Origin: Caulobacter sp. 602-1
Lineage (GTDB): Bacteria; Pseudomonadota; Alphaproteobacteria; Caulobacterales; Caulobacteraceae
NCBI RefSeq assembly: GCF_003931565.1
Contig: NZ_RRYI01000001.1
Location: forward strand, 558,001-622,000
Length of the DNA stretch: 64,000 nucleotides
Direction: 5' to 3'
The translations under genes were made by a program, and so were the position numbers. Of this stretch, positions 1 to 8,985 are shown piece by piece. Below the pieces are notes generated by a model. The model worked only from the letters and a program-made list of their open reading frames with translations. It was not told the DNA's origin and searched no databases. Each line of letters opens with the position of its first letter. Position 1 is the stretch's first letter.

Positions 1-46
1 GTGAGCGCGGCGAAGATCCGCGTCTTCGGGAGGACTTTTCGTAGGG

Positions 47-577
47 ATGGCCGCGCAGCTCAAACTCGATCCGCGCGAGCAGGCCCGCCTCCAGCGGCTG
101 TCGGAGGCCTACCGCGGGCCGCTGACCGCCTATTTCGAGCGGCGTGTGCGGTCGCGCGACGAAGCCGAGGATCTGGTGCAGGAGGTGTTCCTGCGCCTGG
201 TTCGACGGTCCGACGGCGCGGACATCGACAATCCGGAGGCGTTCGTTTTCCGGACCGCGGTCAACCTGTTGCGCGACCGCTCGCGACGGCGGAAGACGTT
301 CCGCGACCACCTCGACGAGACCGAGCTTCGTCAGGATCGTTTCGAGGGCATTTCGCCCGAGCGCGTCCTGGGAGACAGGCAGGCCTTGCAAGCGGCGATG
401 CGGCGATTGTCCGAACTGGACGAGCGCACGCGGGACGCCTTCATCCTGCACCGGCTGGAGGGCTGGAAACACGCTGAGATCGCCAAGGCGTTCGGCGTTT
501 CCGTCAGTTCGGTCGAAAAGTACATCATCAAGGCCCTGGCGCACCTGATGCGCGGGGTCGATCCGTTTCAGAGCTAG
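47..577 (+). CDS. FecI-type ECF sigma factor
   Basis: Predicted 176-residue extracytoplasmic-function sigma factor that would direct RNA polymerase to a small set of promoters, probably those of the downstream receptor locus. Region 2 lies at about residues 25-90, with the acidic helix DEAEDLVQEVFLRLVR. Region 4 lies at about 115-170, with a helix-turn-helix around HAEIAKAFGVSVSSVEKYI. Length and domain order match FecI-like factors. The FecR-like partner starts 4 nt after the stop, the standard pairing for cell-surface signalling through a TonB-dependent receptor. An overlapping frame open from base 1 has no family signature and was treated as a shadow. Confidence 0.88.
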   Translation: MAAQLKLDPREQARLQRLSEAYRGPLTAYFERRVRSRDEAEDLVQEVFLRLVRRSDGADIDNPEAFVFRTAVNLLRDRSRRRKTFRDHLDETELRQDRFEGISPERVLGDRQALQAAMRRLSELDERTRDAFILHRLEGWKHAEIAKAFGVSVSSVEKYIIKALAHLMRGVDPFQS

Positions 578-581
578 GCCC

Positions 582-1556
582 GTGTTCGATCCGCCGCGAC
601 AGATCCTGATCGACGAGACCGCCGCGGGCTGGGCCGCGCGCCGGCTGGGCGGGGCCGCGTCCGACGAGGCCGGCTTCACGCGCTGGCTGGCCGACGATCC
701 CGCGCACGAAGAGGCCTACGCCCGCGCCGAGGCGGTCTGGCGTCTGATGGGCGAGGGAGCCGGGACCGACGGCGTGCTGACCCTGCGACGTGAGGCTCTG
801 CAGCGCGCCCGCGCCAGGCGGTCCGGTTGGAGCCGCCGGGCGGTCGCCGCCGGGGTGGTGGGCGCCATCGCAGCACCGGTCGGCGGCCTCTGGTGGATGC
901 GCCATCGCGCCGGGCAGGGGGCGCTGTTTCAGACCGCGCTCGGCGAGCAACGCACCCTGACCCTGTCCGACGGCAGTCGCGTCACGATGGATGCGTTGAC
1001 GGTCATGAGGGTCCGCTACACCGCCGAGGCGCGGTCGATCGATCTGGTCGCCGGCCGCGCCTATTTCGAAGTCGCTCACGACGCCAGCCGGCCGCTGCGG
1101 GTGCATGCCGGCCCGCGTACGGTGACCGCCGTGGGCACCGCCTTCTCGGTCCGCCGCGAGCCCCGCGAAACCACGGTCGTCCTGGCAGAGGGCAAGGTCG
1201 CGGTCAGCGATCACGAGAGCGCCACGGTTCTGGCCGTCATGCGGCCGGGGCAGTCCCTGCTGATGGTTGACGGCCTGCAGGCAGGTCGTCCGGCGAGCGC
1301 CGACCTCGGTCGGCTCCTGGCCTGGCGCCAGGGGCAGATGATCTTCGACGACGTCGCCCTGGCCGACGCGGCGGCCGAGATGAACCGCTACTCAACCCTG
1401 CAAGTCGTGGTCGCCGATCCTCGTCTTGCCAGGCTGCGGATCAGCGGCAGGTTCTATGCGGGTCAGAGCCGGGCGTTCGTCGAGGCGATCCAGTCCTACT
1501 TCCCCGTGCGGGCCAAGAGCACCGCCACGACGGTCGAGCTGCACGCCGCGCCGTAG
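582..1556 (+). CDS. FecR-type anti-sigma / signal-transducing protein
   Basis: Predicted inner-membrane anti-sigma regulator of 324 residues, starting at GTG 4 nt after the sigma-factor stop. The N-terminal cytosolic part (about 1-75) has the FecR-type WAARRLGG and FTRWLADDPAHEEAYARAE pattern. A short hydrophobic stretch at about 85-105 is the likely single membrane segment. The periplasmic FecR domain (about 110-215) includes LSDGSRVTMDA and GRAYFEVAHD, followed by a C-terminal region typical of the family (LADAAAEMNRYS). In known systems this protein senses the ligand-loaded receptor and releases or activates the sigma factor. The likely receptor is the one at 3623-6442. Confidence 0.87.
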   Translation: MFDPPRQILIDETAAGWAARRLGGAASDEAGFTRWLADDPAHEEAYARAEAVWRLMGEGAGTDGVLTLRREALQRARARRSGWSRRAVAAGVVGAIAAPVGGLWWMRHRAGQGALFQTALGEQRTLTLSDGSRVTMDALTVMRVRYTAEARSIDLVAGRAYFEVAHDASRPLRVHAGPRTVTAVGTAFSVRREPRETTVVLAEGKVAVSDHESATVLAVMRPGQSLLMVDGLQAGRPASADLGRLLAWRQGQMIFDDVALADAAAEMNRYSTLQVVVADPRLARLRISGRFYAGQSRAFVEAIQSYFPVRAKSTATTVELHAAP

Positions 1557-1709
1557 GGGCCCATCGGTGAAGTCCGAGCAGTTCGCCGCCCGACGCGCGC
1601 GTCAGCGAAAAGTCCGAAAAACTTTCGATTTCGATTGAGGATGCCGCCGCCAAGCGCGTCGGAACGGTCAAGAGAAAGGTCGAATGGCCACTCGGGGAGG
1701 ATCGTTGAC

Positions 1710-3578
1710 TTGCATCTGACACCGGTTACCAGCGTCGCCCGCGGCGTTTCGATCGCGGCCTTGATCCTGCTGGGCTCTGGCCTCGCCGCCCACGCGGCCG
1801 AAGCGCCGGCCGCCGCCATTCCCCCTTACGACGTCACCGTCCGCGATCGCATCCAGCCCCAGACCGAGCAACTGCTGCTGAAGCTGGTCAAGGACGGCCG
1901 CAAGCTGGAGCTGGACGGCACGCCGGTGTTCAACGGCAGCGACAAGTTCCTGCCGGGCAAGATCGCGCTGGGCCTGGTCGACTTCCTGATCACCCTGCCG
2001 GACAACGACCCGCGCCTGCCGGCCTACCTCGCCGACTTCCGCAAGATCGCCAAGCTGACGGCCGACGACGCCAACGACAGCTGGGGCGCCTACTACTACC
2101 TGTCGGCGCTGAACAAGCTGCGCGAGGCTGGCCGGCTGAAGGACGCCGTCGACCCGCTGACCCTGGCCAAGCTGCGCGTGCGGCTGGACTGGCGGATGTT
2201 CGTCGACGTCGACACCTACCAGCTGATCGACCACCCCAATAACTACTACTGCGTGGCCTTCGCCATCGCCCGCCTGCGCGCGCGCATGGGCTGGGAGGAC
2301 GGCGCGCCGGCGGAGAAGCTCTACGCCAAGATCGCCGAACACTACGACCTCTATTCCGGCCAGTACGGCTTCGCCGACGAGACCGATGGGGACGGGCGCT
2401 TCGACCGTTATAGCGTGCTGCTGGCCGGCGAGATCGCCCAGCGCTTCATCGAGACCGGAGGCAAGCCGCCGCAACAGGTTCTCACCTGGCTGCGCAAGTC
2501 CGCCGATGTGATGCTGATGCGCCTGGACGCCCAGGGACAAGGTTTCGAATACGGCCGCAGCATCGGTCCCTATGGCGAGACGGCGATCATCGAGGTGCTG
2601 ACCGCCGCGGCGGTGCTGGACCTGCTGACGCCGCGCGAGAAGGATCTGGCCTACGCCTATTCCGCCCGCGCCGCCCAGCGCTACGCCGAGTTCTGGCAGG
2701 ACCCCAAGACCGGCTCGGTAAACCTCTGGGACGGCGGCCGGCGCACCGACGACTATCGCGGCAAGTTCCGGATCCTCGGCGAGAACCTCTCCCTGGCCCA
2801 CCAGTACGCCTACACCAGCGCCCACTGGACGCGGATGGGCTATGGCGGCAAGGCGCCCGCCAGCGACTGGGCCGAGGGCCTGGCGAGCCTGCCCCGGCGA
2901 CAGGTCACATGGTTCCAGCGCGGCGACTACGACCGCCTGCTGGTCTCGGTCCGCGACGGCGCGCGGCTGGTCAGCCTGCCGGTGATCAACGGCGGCGAAA
3001 GCCAGCACATGCACAATCCGTATTTTCCGATCCCGTTCTCGCCGGGGATGCTGGCGGCTTCGCCGGACGGCGTCGCGCCGTTCCTCACCCCACGCCTGAC
3101 CCTGGAGGACGGCTCGGCCCTGATGCCGCTGGCCTATTTCAAGGACGTCAAGGTCGAGGCCAGGGGCGCCAGGACCACCGTCTCCTGGCGTCAGGACGAA
3201 CTGGACAGGATGGGCGAGCGCGCCCCGGTCGCCGACAAGCGCGTCTCGGTCAAGACGACCTACGTGCTGGAGCCCGGCCGCATCACCCGCACCGACGTCT
3301 TCACCCCGGCCGCCGGCGTGAAGGTCAAGGATATCGAGCTGCAGCTGGGGTCGTTTTCGGGCGGCGCCAAGCAGGCCGGGGCGGTCACCACCTTCGCCGA
3401 CGGGGCGGTCCGCCGTTTCGCCGTCGAGGGCCTGAAATCCTGCCAGTCCGGCCCTGTCGGCCAGGACAAGGAATACCGAACCGCGACCGGCGCCATGACG
3501 ACCAAGGTCGTCTGCCATGGCGCGCCGACCGACCCGGCGACGCCTTTCAAGATCACCTGGCGTCTGGACTACCGCTGA
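1710..3578 (+). CDS. exported alpha/alpha-toroid plus beta-sandwich protein, probable polysaccharide-active enzyme
   Basis: About 622 residues, not recognised as a named family. I chose a TTG start because GGGGAGG lies 9 nt upstream and the protein then opens with a signal peptide ending near GLAAHA. The frame is open back to 1635. The central part (about 60-400) is rich in aromatic and helical repeats (HPNNYYCVAFAIARLR, FEYGRSIGPYGETA), as expected of an alpha/alpha toroid. The C-terminal third is beta-rich with HMHNPYFPIPF and looks like the sandwich of polysaccharide lyases or hydrolases. It sits between FecR and a TonB receptor, upstream of a PL38-like lyase, so a periplasmic role on a uronate polymer is inferred. 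A hydrolase or an uncatalogued lyase family are both possible. Confidence 0.7.
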   Translation: MHLTPVTSVARGVSIAALILLGSGLAAHAAEAPAAAIPPYDVTVRDRIQPQTEQLLLKLVKDGRKLELDGTPVFNGSDKFLPGKIALGLVDFLITLPDNDPRLPAYLADFRKIAKLTADDANDSWGAYYYLSALNKLREAGRLKDAVDPLTLAKLRVRLDWRMFVDVDTYQLIDHPNNYYCVAFAIARLRARMGWEDGAPAEKLYAKIAEHYDLYSGQYGFADETDGDGRFDRYSVLLAGEIAQRFIETGGKPPQQVLTWLRKSADVMLMRLDAQGQGFEYGRSIGPYGETAIIEVLTAAAVLDLLTPREKDLAYAYSARAAQRYAEFWQDPKTGSVNLWDGGRRTDDYRGKFRILGENLSLAHQYAYTSAHWTRMGYGGKAPASDWAEGLASLPRRQVTWFQRGDYDRLLVSVRDGARLVSLPVINGGESQHMHNPYFPIPFSPGMLAASPDGVAPFLTPRLTLEDGSALMPLAYFKDVKVEARGARTTVSWRQDELDRMGERAPVADKRVSVKTTYVLEPGRITRTDVFTPAAGVKVKDIELQLGSFSGGAKQAGAVTTFADGAVRRFAVEGLKSCQSGPVGQDKEYRTATGAMTTKVVCHGAPTDPATPFKITWRLDYR

Positions 3579-3622
3579 GGGGAGAACCTCGGCGAACAAT
3601 CAAAAAAGGATGGGGAAGCTCC

Positions 3623-6442
3623 ATGAAATCAACATTTTACCGCAGTCTGCTGCTGAGCGCGGCGATCATTCTCCCGGCCCAGGCCCTGGCTCAGACCGCC
3701 CCGGCGACGCCGCCGGCTGACGACACGATCGACGCGATCGTCGTCACTTCGGCGCGCGCCACCCAGCGCAGCTCGATCGAGACCAAGCGCACCGCCAGCG
3801 TCATTGTCGACGGCATCGTCAATGACGAGATCGGCGCCCTGCCCGACAACTCGGTGGGCGACACGCTGGAGCGCATCACCGGCGTCACCGCCGACCGCTT
3901 CAAGGGCAACGCCAACGAGCTCAGCGTCCGGGGCCTGGGTCCCGCGCTCAGCTTCTCGACCTTCAACGGCCGCGAGGTCTCGACCGCCGGTCCCGACCGC
4001 TCGGTGGCCTTCCAGCAGTTCCCGTCGGAACTGGTCAACGGCGTCCTGGTCTACAAGAGCCAGCAGGCCGACTTCCTGGACGGCGGCATCGCCGGCGTGA
4101 TCGAGCTGAAGTCGATCCGACCCATCGACTACGGCAAGCGCCGCATCCAGATGGAAGTGCGCGGCGCCTACCTGCCCAAGGACGACGACATCCGCGGTCA
4201 CAACGGCCTCGGCTATCGCGGCAACATCTCCTACACCGACAGCTTCGAGACCAAGTTCGGCGAGATGGGCGTCAGCCTCGGCTACCAACGCCTGGATCAG
4301 GCCACGCCCGAGGACTACTACATCACCAACTCCGCGTTCGTGCCCTGCACGACCTACGCGGCGGCCCCGGGGACCTCGACGGCCAACTGCTCGAACGCCA
4401 CGACCGCGCCGACCGGCTCGACGATCGGTCCGCGCTACTTCGCCACCAGTTCGCGCACCTTCCAGTCCAAGGTCACGGACGAGAAGCGCGAAGCGCTGAT
4501 GGGCACGTTCCAGTGGAAGCCGACCTCGAACCTCGACATCAGCATCGACGGCCAGTACTCGACCCGCAAGAGCGGCGAGTACCGCAACCAGCTGGCCATC
4601 ACCGAGGCCCTGCGCGGCGTCCAGCCCCTGATCGTCGGCGGCCAGTCGAACGACTTCAGCGACGGCGCGCTGATGAAATACAGCGGCAACTCCAACCTCG
4701 AGATCCAGGTCGAGGACCGTCAGCGCAACGAGAAGTACATCGGCGGCGGCGGCGCGGTCACCTGGACCCCCACGGATCGCCTGACGATCAGCGGCGACCT
4801 GTCCTACTCGCAGTCGCACCGCACAGAGCTGCAGAAGGCCACCAATATGCGCTCCAAGTCGCGCGTGGCCTATACGCTGGACGCCACGACCGACGAGGTT
4901 CCCTCGGTCACCTTCACGAACTTTGACGTCAACGATCCGGCCAACTTCCTGATCGGCGCGCCGACCAGCAATAGCAACTATGCGCGCTATCGCCTGGCCA
5001 CCGATCGCTTCGACAAGATCGGCGCCGTGCGGGCCGATGTGACCTACGAGCTGGGCGACGGCTTTTTCCAGAACATCAAGATCGGCGGCCGTCTGTCGGA
5101 TCACCGCCGCACCCAGGACGCCGGCAACAACAGCGATCTTCCGATCCCGGTCACCTATGACGGCCGCACGCCGACCCAGCTGGTCGCCGACGCCAACGCC
5201 AATTGCCGCGTGCCATTCTCGACCTCCGACTTCATGGACGGCAAGACCAACGTGAAGTCGTGGGCGCTGTTCGACAACGACTGCCTGTTCCGCACCTATA
5301 CGGGCAAGGACAAGGTCGACCTGCCGGCCAACGCGCCCGGGCCGGAAGACTCCAATATTCGTGAGCGGATCAGCACCGCCTACATCATGACCAGCTTCCG
5401 CACCCAGCTGGGCGACACGCCGGTTTCGGGGAACGCCGGCGTGCGCTATGTCCGCACCCGCGTGCTGTCGAAGGGCTTCCGCGGCGAGTTGACCGTGACA
5501 CCGTCGGTGGGCGGCTCCGCCGCCACCGTGGTCCGCACGCCCGGCACGCCGCTGCAGGAGATCGAGGGCGAGGGGGGCTACGAGTACGTCCTGCCCAGTG
5601 TCAATGTCGCCTTCGACCTGACCGATGTCGTGAAGCTGCGCCTGGCGGGCTACAAGGCCCTGTCGCGCTCGGGCATCGAAGACTTCAACGTGGGCATCAC
5701 CCCGGGGGTCGACGCCAACGCGACCACGGTGCAGGGCGTCCTGGCCAACAGCACCACCGGCAATCCGAACCTCAAGCCGATCCGCGGCTGGAATCTGGAC
5801 GCCTCGCTGGAGTTTTACGTCAATCGCGACACCTCTTTCGCGATCGCCACCTACTACAAGCGGCTGAAGGGGGCGTCGTTCGACGCCCAGGAGCCGCGCG
5901 AGACTAGCATCGTCGCAAACGGTCAGCTGGTGACCTTCAACGCCATCGCGCCGGCCAACGACCCGGCGACCCGCGACCTCTACGGGATCGAGTTCTCGGG
6001 CAACCACGCGTTCACCTACCTGCCGGGTATCCTCAGCGGGTTCGGCGTGCAGGGCAGCTTCGCGATCACCGAGGCCAATTTCGAAATCCCGGATTCGTCC
6101 GCCATCGGTCCGTACACGGACATGGCCAACCTGATGGGCCTGTCCAAGTACACCGGCAATGGCTCGATCTACTGGGAGAACGACAAGCTCTCGCTGCGGG
6201 CCTCGTATCGGTATCGCTCGGGCTACTTCAAGCCCAACAGCAACACCAATCGCAGCGTCAAGGGCTCGGGCTATCTGAACCTGTCGGCGTCCTACGACCT
6301 GACCAAGCAGGTGCAGCTCAAGCTCCAGGCCCTGAACGTCACCAACACCCGAGACATCATGTACAAGGCCGGCGAGGACTCGATCACCGAGGTCTCGGAC
6401 AATGGGCCGCAGATCTACGCCGGGGTTCGTCTGCGATTCTGA
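3623..6442 (+). CDS. TonB-dependent receptor (polysaccharide-locus type)
   Basis: Outer-membrane active transporter of 939 residues, powered by TonB-ExbBD. The ATG has an AAGGATGGGGAAG leader, although the frame is open far upstream. Signal peptide at residues 1-24 (cleavage after AQALAQ). TonB-box-like IDAIVVTSARA follows, then a plug domain (about 40-190) with GDTLERITGVTADRF and LSVRGLGP. A 22-strand barrel ends in GVRLRF with C-terminal Phe. The sequence style matches the TonB receptor subfamily common in Caulobacterales and Xanthomonadales that imports oligosaccharides. It lies 44 nt after the toroid enzyme, so the two are probably co-transcribed. The substrate is inferred from neighbours to be an oligo-uronide. 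Confidence 0.92.
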   Translation: MKSTFYRSLLLSAAIILPAQALAQTAPATPPADDTIDAIVVTSARATQRSSIETKRTASVIVDGIVNDEIGALPDNSVGDTLERITGVTADRFKGNANELSVRGLGPALSFSTFNGREVSTAGPDRSVAFQQFPSELVNGVLVYKSQQADFLDGGIAGVIELKSIRPIDYGKRRIQMEVRGAYLPKDDDIRGHNGLGYRGNISYTDSFETKFGEMGVSLGYQRLDQATPEDYYITNSAFVPCTTYAAAPGTSTANCSNATTAPTGSTIGPRYFATSSRTFQSKVTDEKREALMGTFQWKPTSNLDISIDGQYSTRKSGEYRNQLAITEALRGVQPLIVGGQSNDFSDGALMKYSGNSNLEIQVEDRQRNEKYIGGGGAVTWTPTDRLTISGDLSYSQSHRTELQKATNMRSKSRVAYTLDATTDEVPSVTFTNFDVNDPANFLIGAPTSNSNYARYRLATDRFDKIGAVRADVTYELGDGFFQNIKIGGRLSDHRRTQDAGNNSDLPIPVTYDGRTPTQLVADANANCRVPFSTSDFMDGKTNVKSWALFDNDCLFRTYTGKDKVDLPANAPGPEDSNIRERISTAYIMTSFRTQLGDTPVSGNAGVRYVRTRVLSKGFRGELTVTPSVGGSAATVVRTPGTPLQEIEGEGGYEYVLPSVNVAFDLTDVVKLRLAGYKALSRSGIEDFNVGITPGVDANATTVQGVLANSTTGNPNLKPIRGWNLDASLEFYVNRDTSFAIATYYKRLKGASFDAQEPRETSIVANGQLVTFNAIAPANDPATRDLYGIEFSGNHAFTYLPGILSGFGVQGSFAITEANFEIPDSSAIGPYTDMANLMGLSKYTGNGSIYWENDKLSLRASYRYRSGYFKPNSNTNRSVKGSGYLNLSASYDLTKQVQLKLQALNVTNTRDIMYKAGEDSITEVSDNGPQIYAGVRLRF

Positions 6443-6572
6443 TTTAGCGCGGTCCGACGGGTTCTTCATTCATCCCCGCCGGACCGACGACTGTCCCGCC
6501 GCGCCGTCGCGGTCCGTCGACCGTCAGGACTCCCCAATCGCCTCCCAAGCGCGGATTGCCTGACCGACGGAT

Positions 6573-6609
6573 GGTTCCCGGGGCCGAGCCCCGGGGCGCG
6601 GGACCTTTT
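6573..6609 (+). terminator. intrinsic terminator after the receptor gene
   Basis: A perfect CCCGGGGC/GCCCCGGG hairpin with a 3-nt loop is embedded in a longer stem whose base (GGTTCC with GGGACC) runs directly into TTTTT at 6605-6609. It lies about 130 nt after the receptor stop and 30 nt before the next start, so the lyase and epimerase genes are either read through at reduced level or have their own promoter. A second imperfect inverted repeat (GGTCCGACGGG ... CCCGCCGGACC) lies just after the receptor stop, around 6450-6485. Confidence 0.6.
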
Positions 6610-6638
6610 TATTCCCTCGGCGCCGTTCGGAGTGGTTC

Positions 6639-7799
6639 ATGAACCGACGCGATTTCTTCCTCGGGACGGGCCTGGCCCTGGCGGCGTTTGGCGGCGCGAC
6701 GGCGGCGCCGCTCGACATCGCCGGCATCGATCGGGCGCGGATCCTGAAGGCCGCCGATCGCTACCTGGCCGAGGCGCCGGCGACGATCACCGCCTTCGCC
6801 GCGCCGCGCGGCCCTGGCGGCCGACACGACTACTACTCGGAAGCCGACTACTGGTGGCCCGATCCGGTCCATCCCAAGGGCCCGTACATCCGCAGGGACG
6901 GCTATTCCAATCCCGACAAGTTCACCGCCCACCGCGACGCGGTGATCCGGCTGGGCGTCCAATTGCCGGCCCTGGCTGCGGCCTACAAGGTGACCCGGGA
7001 CGCCCGCTACGCCGAGCACGCCGAGAAGCACCTGCGGGCCTGGTTCGTCGCGCCCGACACCCGCATGAACCCGAACCTGGAGCACGCCCAGGCCATTATC
7101 GGCGTCAACACGGGCCGGGGCATCGGCGTCATCGACACCCTGCACCTGGTCGAGGTGGCGCGGGCGGTTTCGGTGCTGGCGGCGGCGCGACCGGAACTCG
7201 GCGTCTATGCCCCGACCATCGCCTGGTTCGACGCCTACCTGACCTGGCTGACCACCTCTCCAAACGGCGTCGACGAGCGCGACCAGAAGAACAACCACGG
7301 CAGCTGCTGGGCGCTGCAGGCGGCCGTGTTCGCGCAACTGACGGGCCGCGAGGCCGAGCTGGACACGGCGCGCGGGCGGATCAAGGCTCTGGTTGTCGGC
7401 CAGATCGCGGCCGACGGCTCCCAGCCTCTCGAGCTCTCTCGCACCAAGCCCTATGGCTACTGCCTGTTCAACCTGGACGTCCTGGCCGCTTGCGCCCACG
7501 TGATGTCGACGCCGAGCGACAGTCTCTGGACCTTCAAGGGCGAGACTGGCGGCTCGATCGCCGACGCGCTGGCCTATATGGCCCCGTTCATCGCGGACAA
7601 GACAACCTGGCCCAAACCGCCCGACGTCGAGGCTTGGGACGGCTGGCCCGTCCGCCAACCCAGCCTGCTGTTCGGAGGCCTCGCCTTGAAACGACAGGGC
7701 TATCTCGACCTCTGGAAACGGCTGGATCCGGATCCGACGGAGCCCGAGGTCATCCGCAACTATCCGCTTCGTCAGCCGGTGCTCTGGGTCGATGCTTGA
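6639..7799 (+). CDS. exported alginate-lyase-like polysaccharide lyase (PL38/PL5-like)
   Basis: 386 residues with an N-terminal twin-arginine-style signal (NRRDFFLGTGLALAAFGG). The mature part is an alpha/alpha barrel of the alginate-lyase superfamily. Family-type signatures are YYSEADYWWPDPVHPKGPYI with the following RRDG and NPDKF, then NLEHAQAIIGVNTGRGIG, and DQKNNHGSCWALQ, which supplies the Asn-His pair expected at the active site. The overall look is closest to PL38-type enzymes acting on mannuronan or glucuronan, but the substrate cannot be decided from sequence alone. SD GGAG lies 7 nt before ATG. It overlaps the next gene by 8 nt and so is translationally coupled to the epimerase. 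Confidence 0.82.
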   Translation: MNRRDFFLGTGLALAAFGGATAAPLDIAGIDRARILKAADRYLAEAPATITAFAAPRGPGGRHDYYSEADYWWPDPVHPKGPYIRRDGYSNPDKFTAHRDAVIRLGVQLPALAAAYKVTRDARYAEHAEKHLRAWFVAPDTRMNPNLEHAQAIIGVNTGRGIGVIDTLHLVEVARAVSVLAAARPELGVYAPTIAWFDAYLTWLTTSPNGVDERDQKNNHGSCWALQAAVFAQLTGREAELDTARGRIKALVVGQIAADGSQPLELSRTKPYGYCLFNLDVLAACAHVMSTPSDSLWTFKGETGGSIADALAYMAPFIADKTTWPKPPDVEAWDGWPVRQPSLLFGGLALKRQGYLDLWKRLDPDPTEPEVIRNYPLRQPVLWVDA

Positions 7800-8952
7800 T
7801 CTCGTCTCCCGCGAAAACCGCGTTGGCGCGGCGCTGGCTCTAATCGCTGTGATCGCCCTGATCGCCGTCGCTGGCGAGGCCCGCGCCGCCGAGGTCCGCC
7901 GTCTGCCGTTCGGCAAGACCAAGGCCGGCGCGGCCGTGGTCAAGACCGTGCTGCGCAACGACCTGGGCATGAGTGTCGCGGCCATCGACTATGGCGCCAC
8001 CCTGACCGCGATCGAGACGCCCGACCGCCAGGGCAAGTTCGCCAATGTCGTGCTGAACCGGCCCGACATCGGCGCGTACGAGACCAACCAGCGGCGTTAT
8101 GGCGCGGTGATCGGCCGCTATGCGGGCCGCATCACCGATGCGCGCTTCTCCCTGAACGGTCAGACCCACCAGCTTGAGGCGGGGCGCAACAACATGACCC
8201 TGCACGGCGGCTCGCGGGGCTACGACAAGCGGTTGTGGTCCAGCCAGGTTGTCTCGGACGCCCAGTCGGTCGGCGTCCGCTACAGCCTGCTCAGCCCGGC
8301 GGGCGACCAGGGCTTCCCCGGGACGCTGCGGCTGACGGTGACCTACCGTCTGATGCGCAAGTCCAACGCGCTGCGCATCGACTATGTCGCCTGGACCAGC
8401 GCGCCGACCGTGGTCAATTTCACCAACCACGCCTTCTTCAACCTGGCGGGGGCCGGGGCGGGGGCGAGCGCCGTGGCGGATCATCGCGTCCAGATCGACG
8501 CCGACCGCTACGCCGAGGTCGACGCCCGCAAGGCCCCGACCGGCAAGCTGCCTTCGGTGGCGGGCACGGTTCTGGACTTCCGGTCGCCACGACGGCTGGG
8601 CGACGTGCTGCGTCTCGACGATCCGCTGCTGGCCGCGTCGAACGGCTTCGATCACAGCCTCGTCCTGCGCGACGCCATGTCGACCGTTCCGCTTCCGGCC
8701 GGCTGGATCGAAGATCCCGCCAGCGGCCGCCGGATGACGGTGCTGACCACCGAGCCCTCCATTCAGTTCAACAGCGGCAACGGGTTCGACGGCAGTGAGA
8801 CCGGTTCGGAGGGCGTGGCCTATCCCCGGCACGCGGGCCTGGCGTTCGAGACCCAGCACCTGCCGGACAGCCCCAACCAGGCGACGTTCCCCTCGACGGT
8901 GCTGCGGCCCGGGACCCCGTTTCGATCGACGACCGTCCTGCGTTTCTCCTGA
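7792..8952 (+). CDS. exported aldose 1-epimerase (galactose mutarotase family)
   Basis: 386 residues. A signal sequence (about 1-33, ending GEARA) precedes a complete GalM-like beta-sandwich. Conserved elements are GAVIGRYAGRI, NMTLHGGSRGYD, VNFTNHAFFNLAG with its catalytic-type His, and FETQHLPDSPNQ near the C-terminus. Aldose epimerases interconvert alpha and beta anomers of sugars. A periplasmic one here would act on sugars released by the neighbouring lyase or hydrolase. The start overlaps the lyase stop (ATGCTTGA). It is the last gene of the rightward polysaccharide locus and ends 33 nt before the convergent astA-like gene. Confidence 0.88.
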   Translation: MLDLVSRENRVGAALALIAVIALIAVAGEARAAEVRRLPFGKTKAGAAVVKTVLRNDLGMSVAAIDYGATLTAIETPDRQGKFANVVLNRPDIGAYETNQRRYGAVIGRYAGRITDARFSLNGQTHQLEAGRNNMTLHGGSRGYDKRLWSSQVVSDAQSVGVRYSLLSPAGDQGFPGTLRLTVTYRLMRKSNALRIDYVAWTSAPTVVNFTNHAFFNLAGAGAGASAVADHRVQIDADRYAEVDARKAPTGKLPSVAGTVLDFRSPRRLGDVLRLDDPLLAASNGFDHSLVLRDAMSTVPLPAGWIEDPASGRRMTVLTTEPSIQFNSGNGFDGSETGSEGVAYPRHAGLAFETQHLPDSPNQATFPSTVLRPGTPFRSTTVLRFS

Positions 8953-8985
8953 ACCGAGCGGACGGATTTCACCCGAAGGCGCAAG

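Noticed and set aside
1-477. Open frame from GTG at base 1 overlapping the FecI-type gene
   Set aside because: Arg/Pro/Ala-rich composition typical of an out-of-frame shadow in GC-rich DNA; the overlapping frame at 47-577 has clear sigma-factor domains.
1668-3599. 643-codon minus-strand open frame opposite the toroid enzyme
   Set aside because: No family motif; long antisense frames are expected opposite high-GC genes, and similar ones exist opposite the receptors at 3.6, 18-22 and 32-35 kb.
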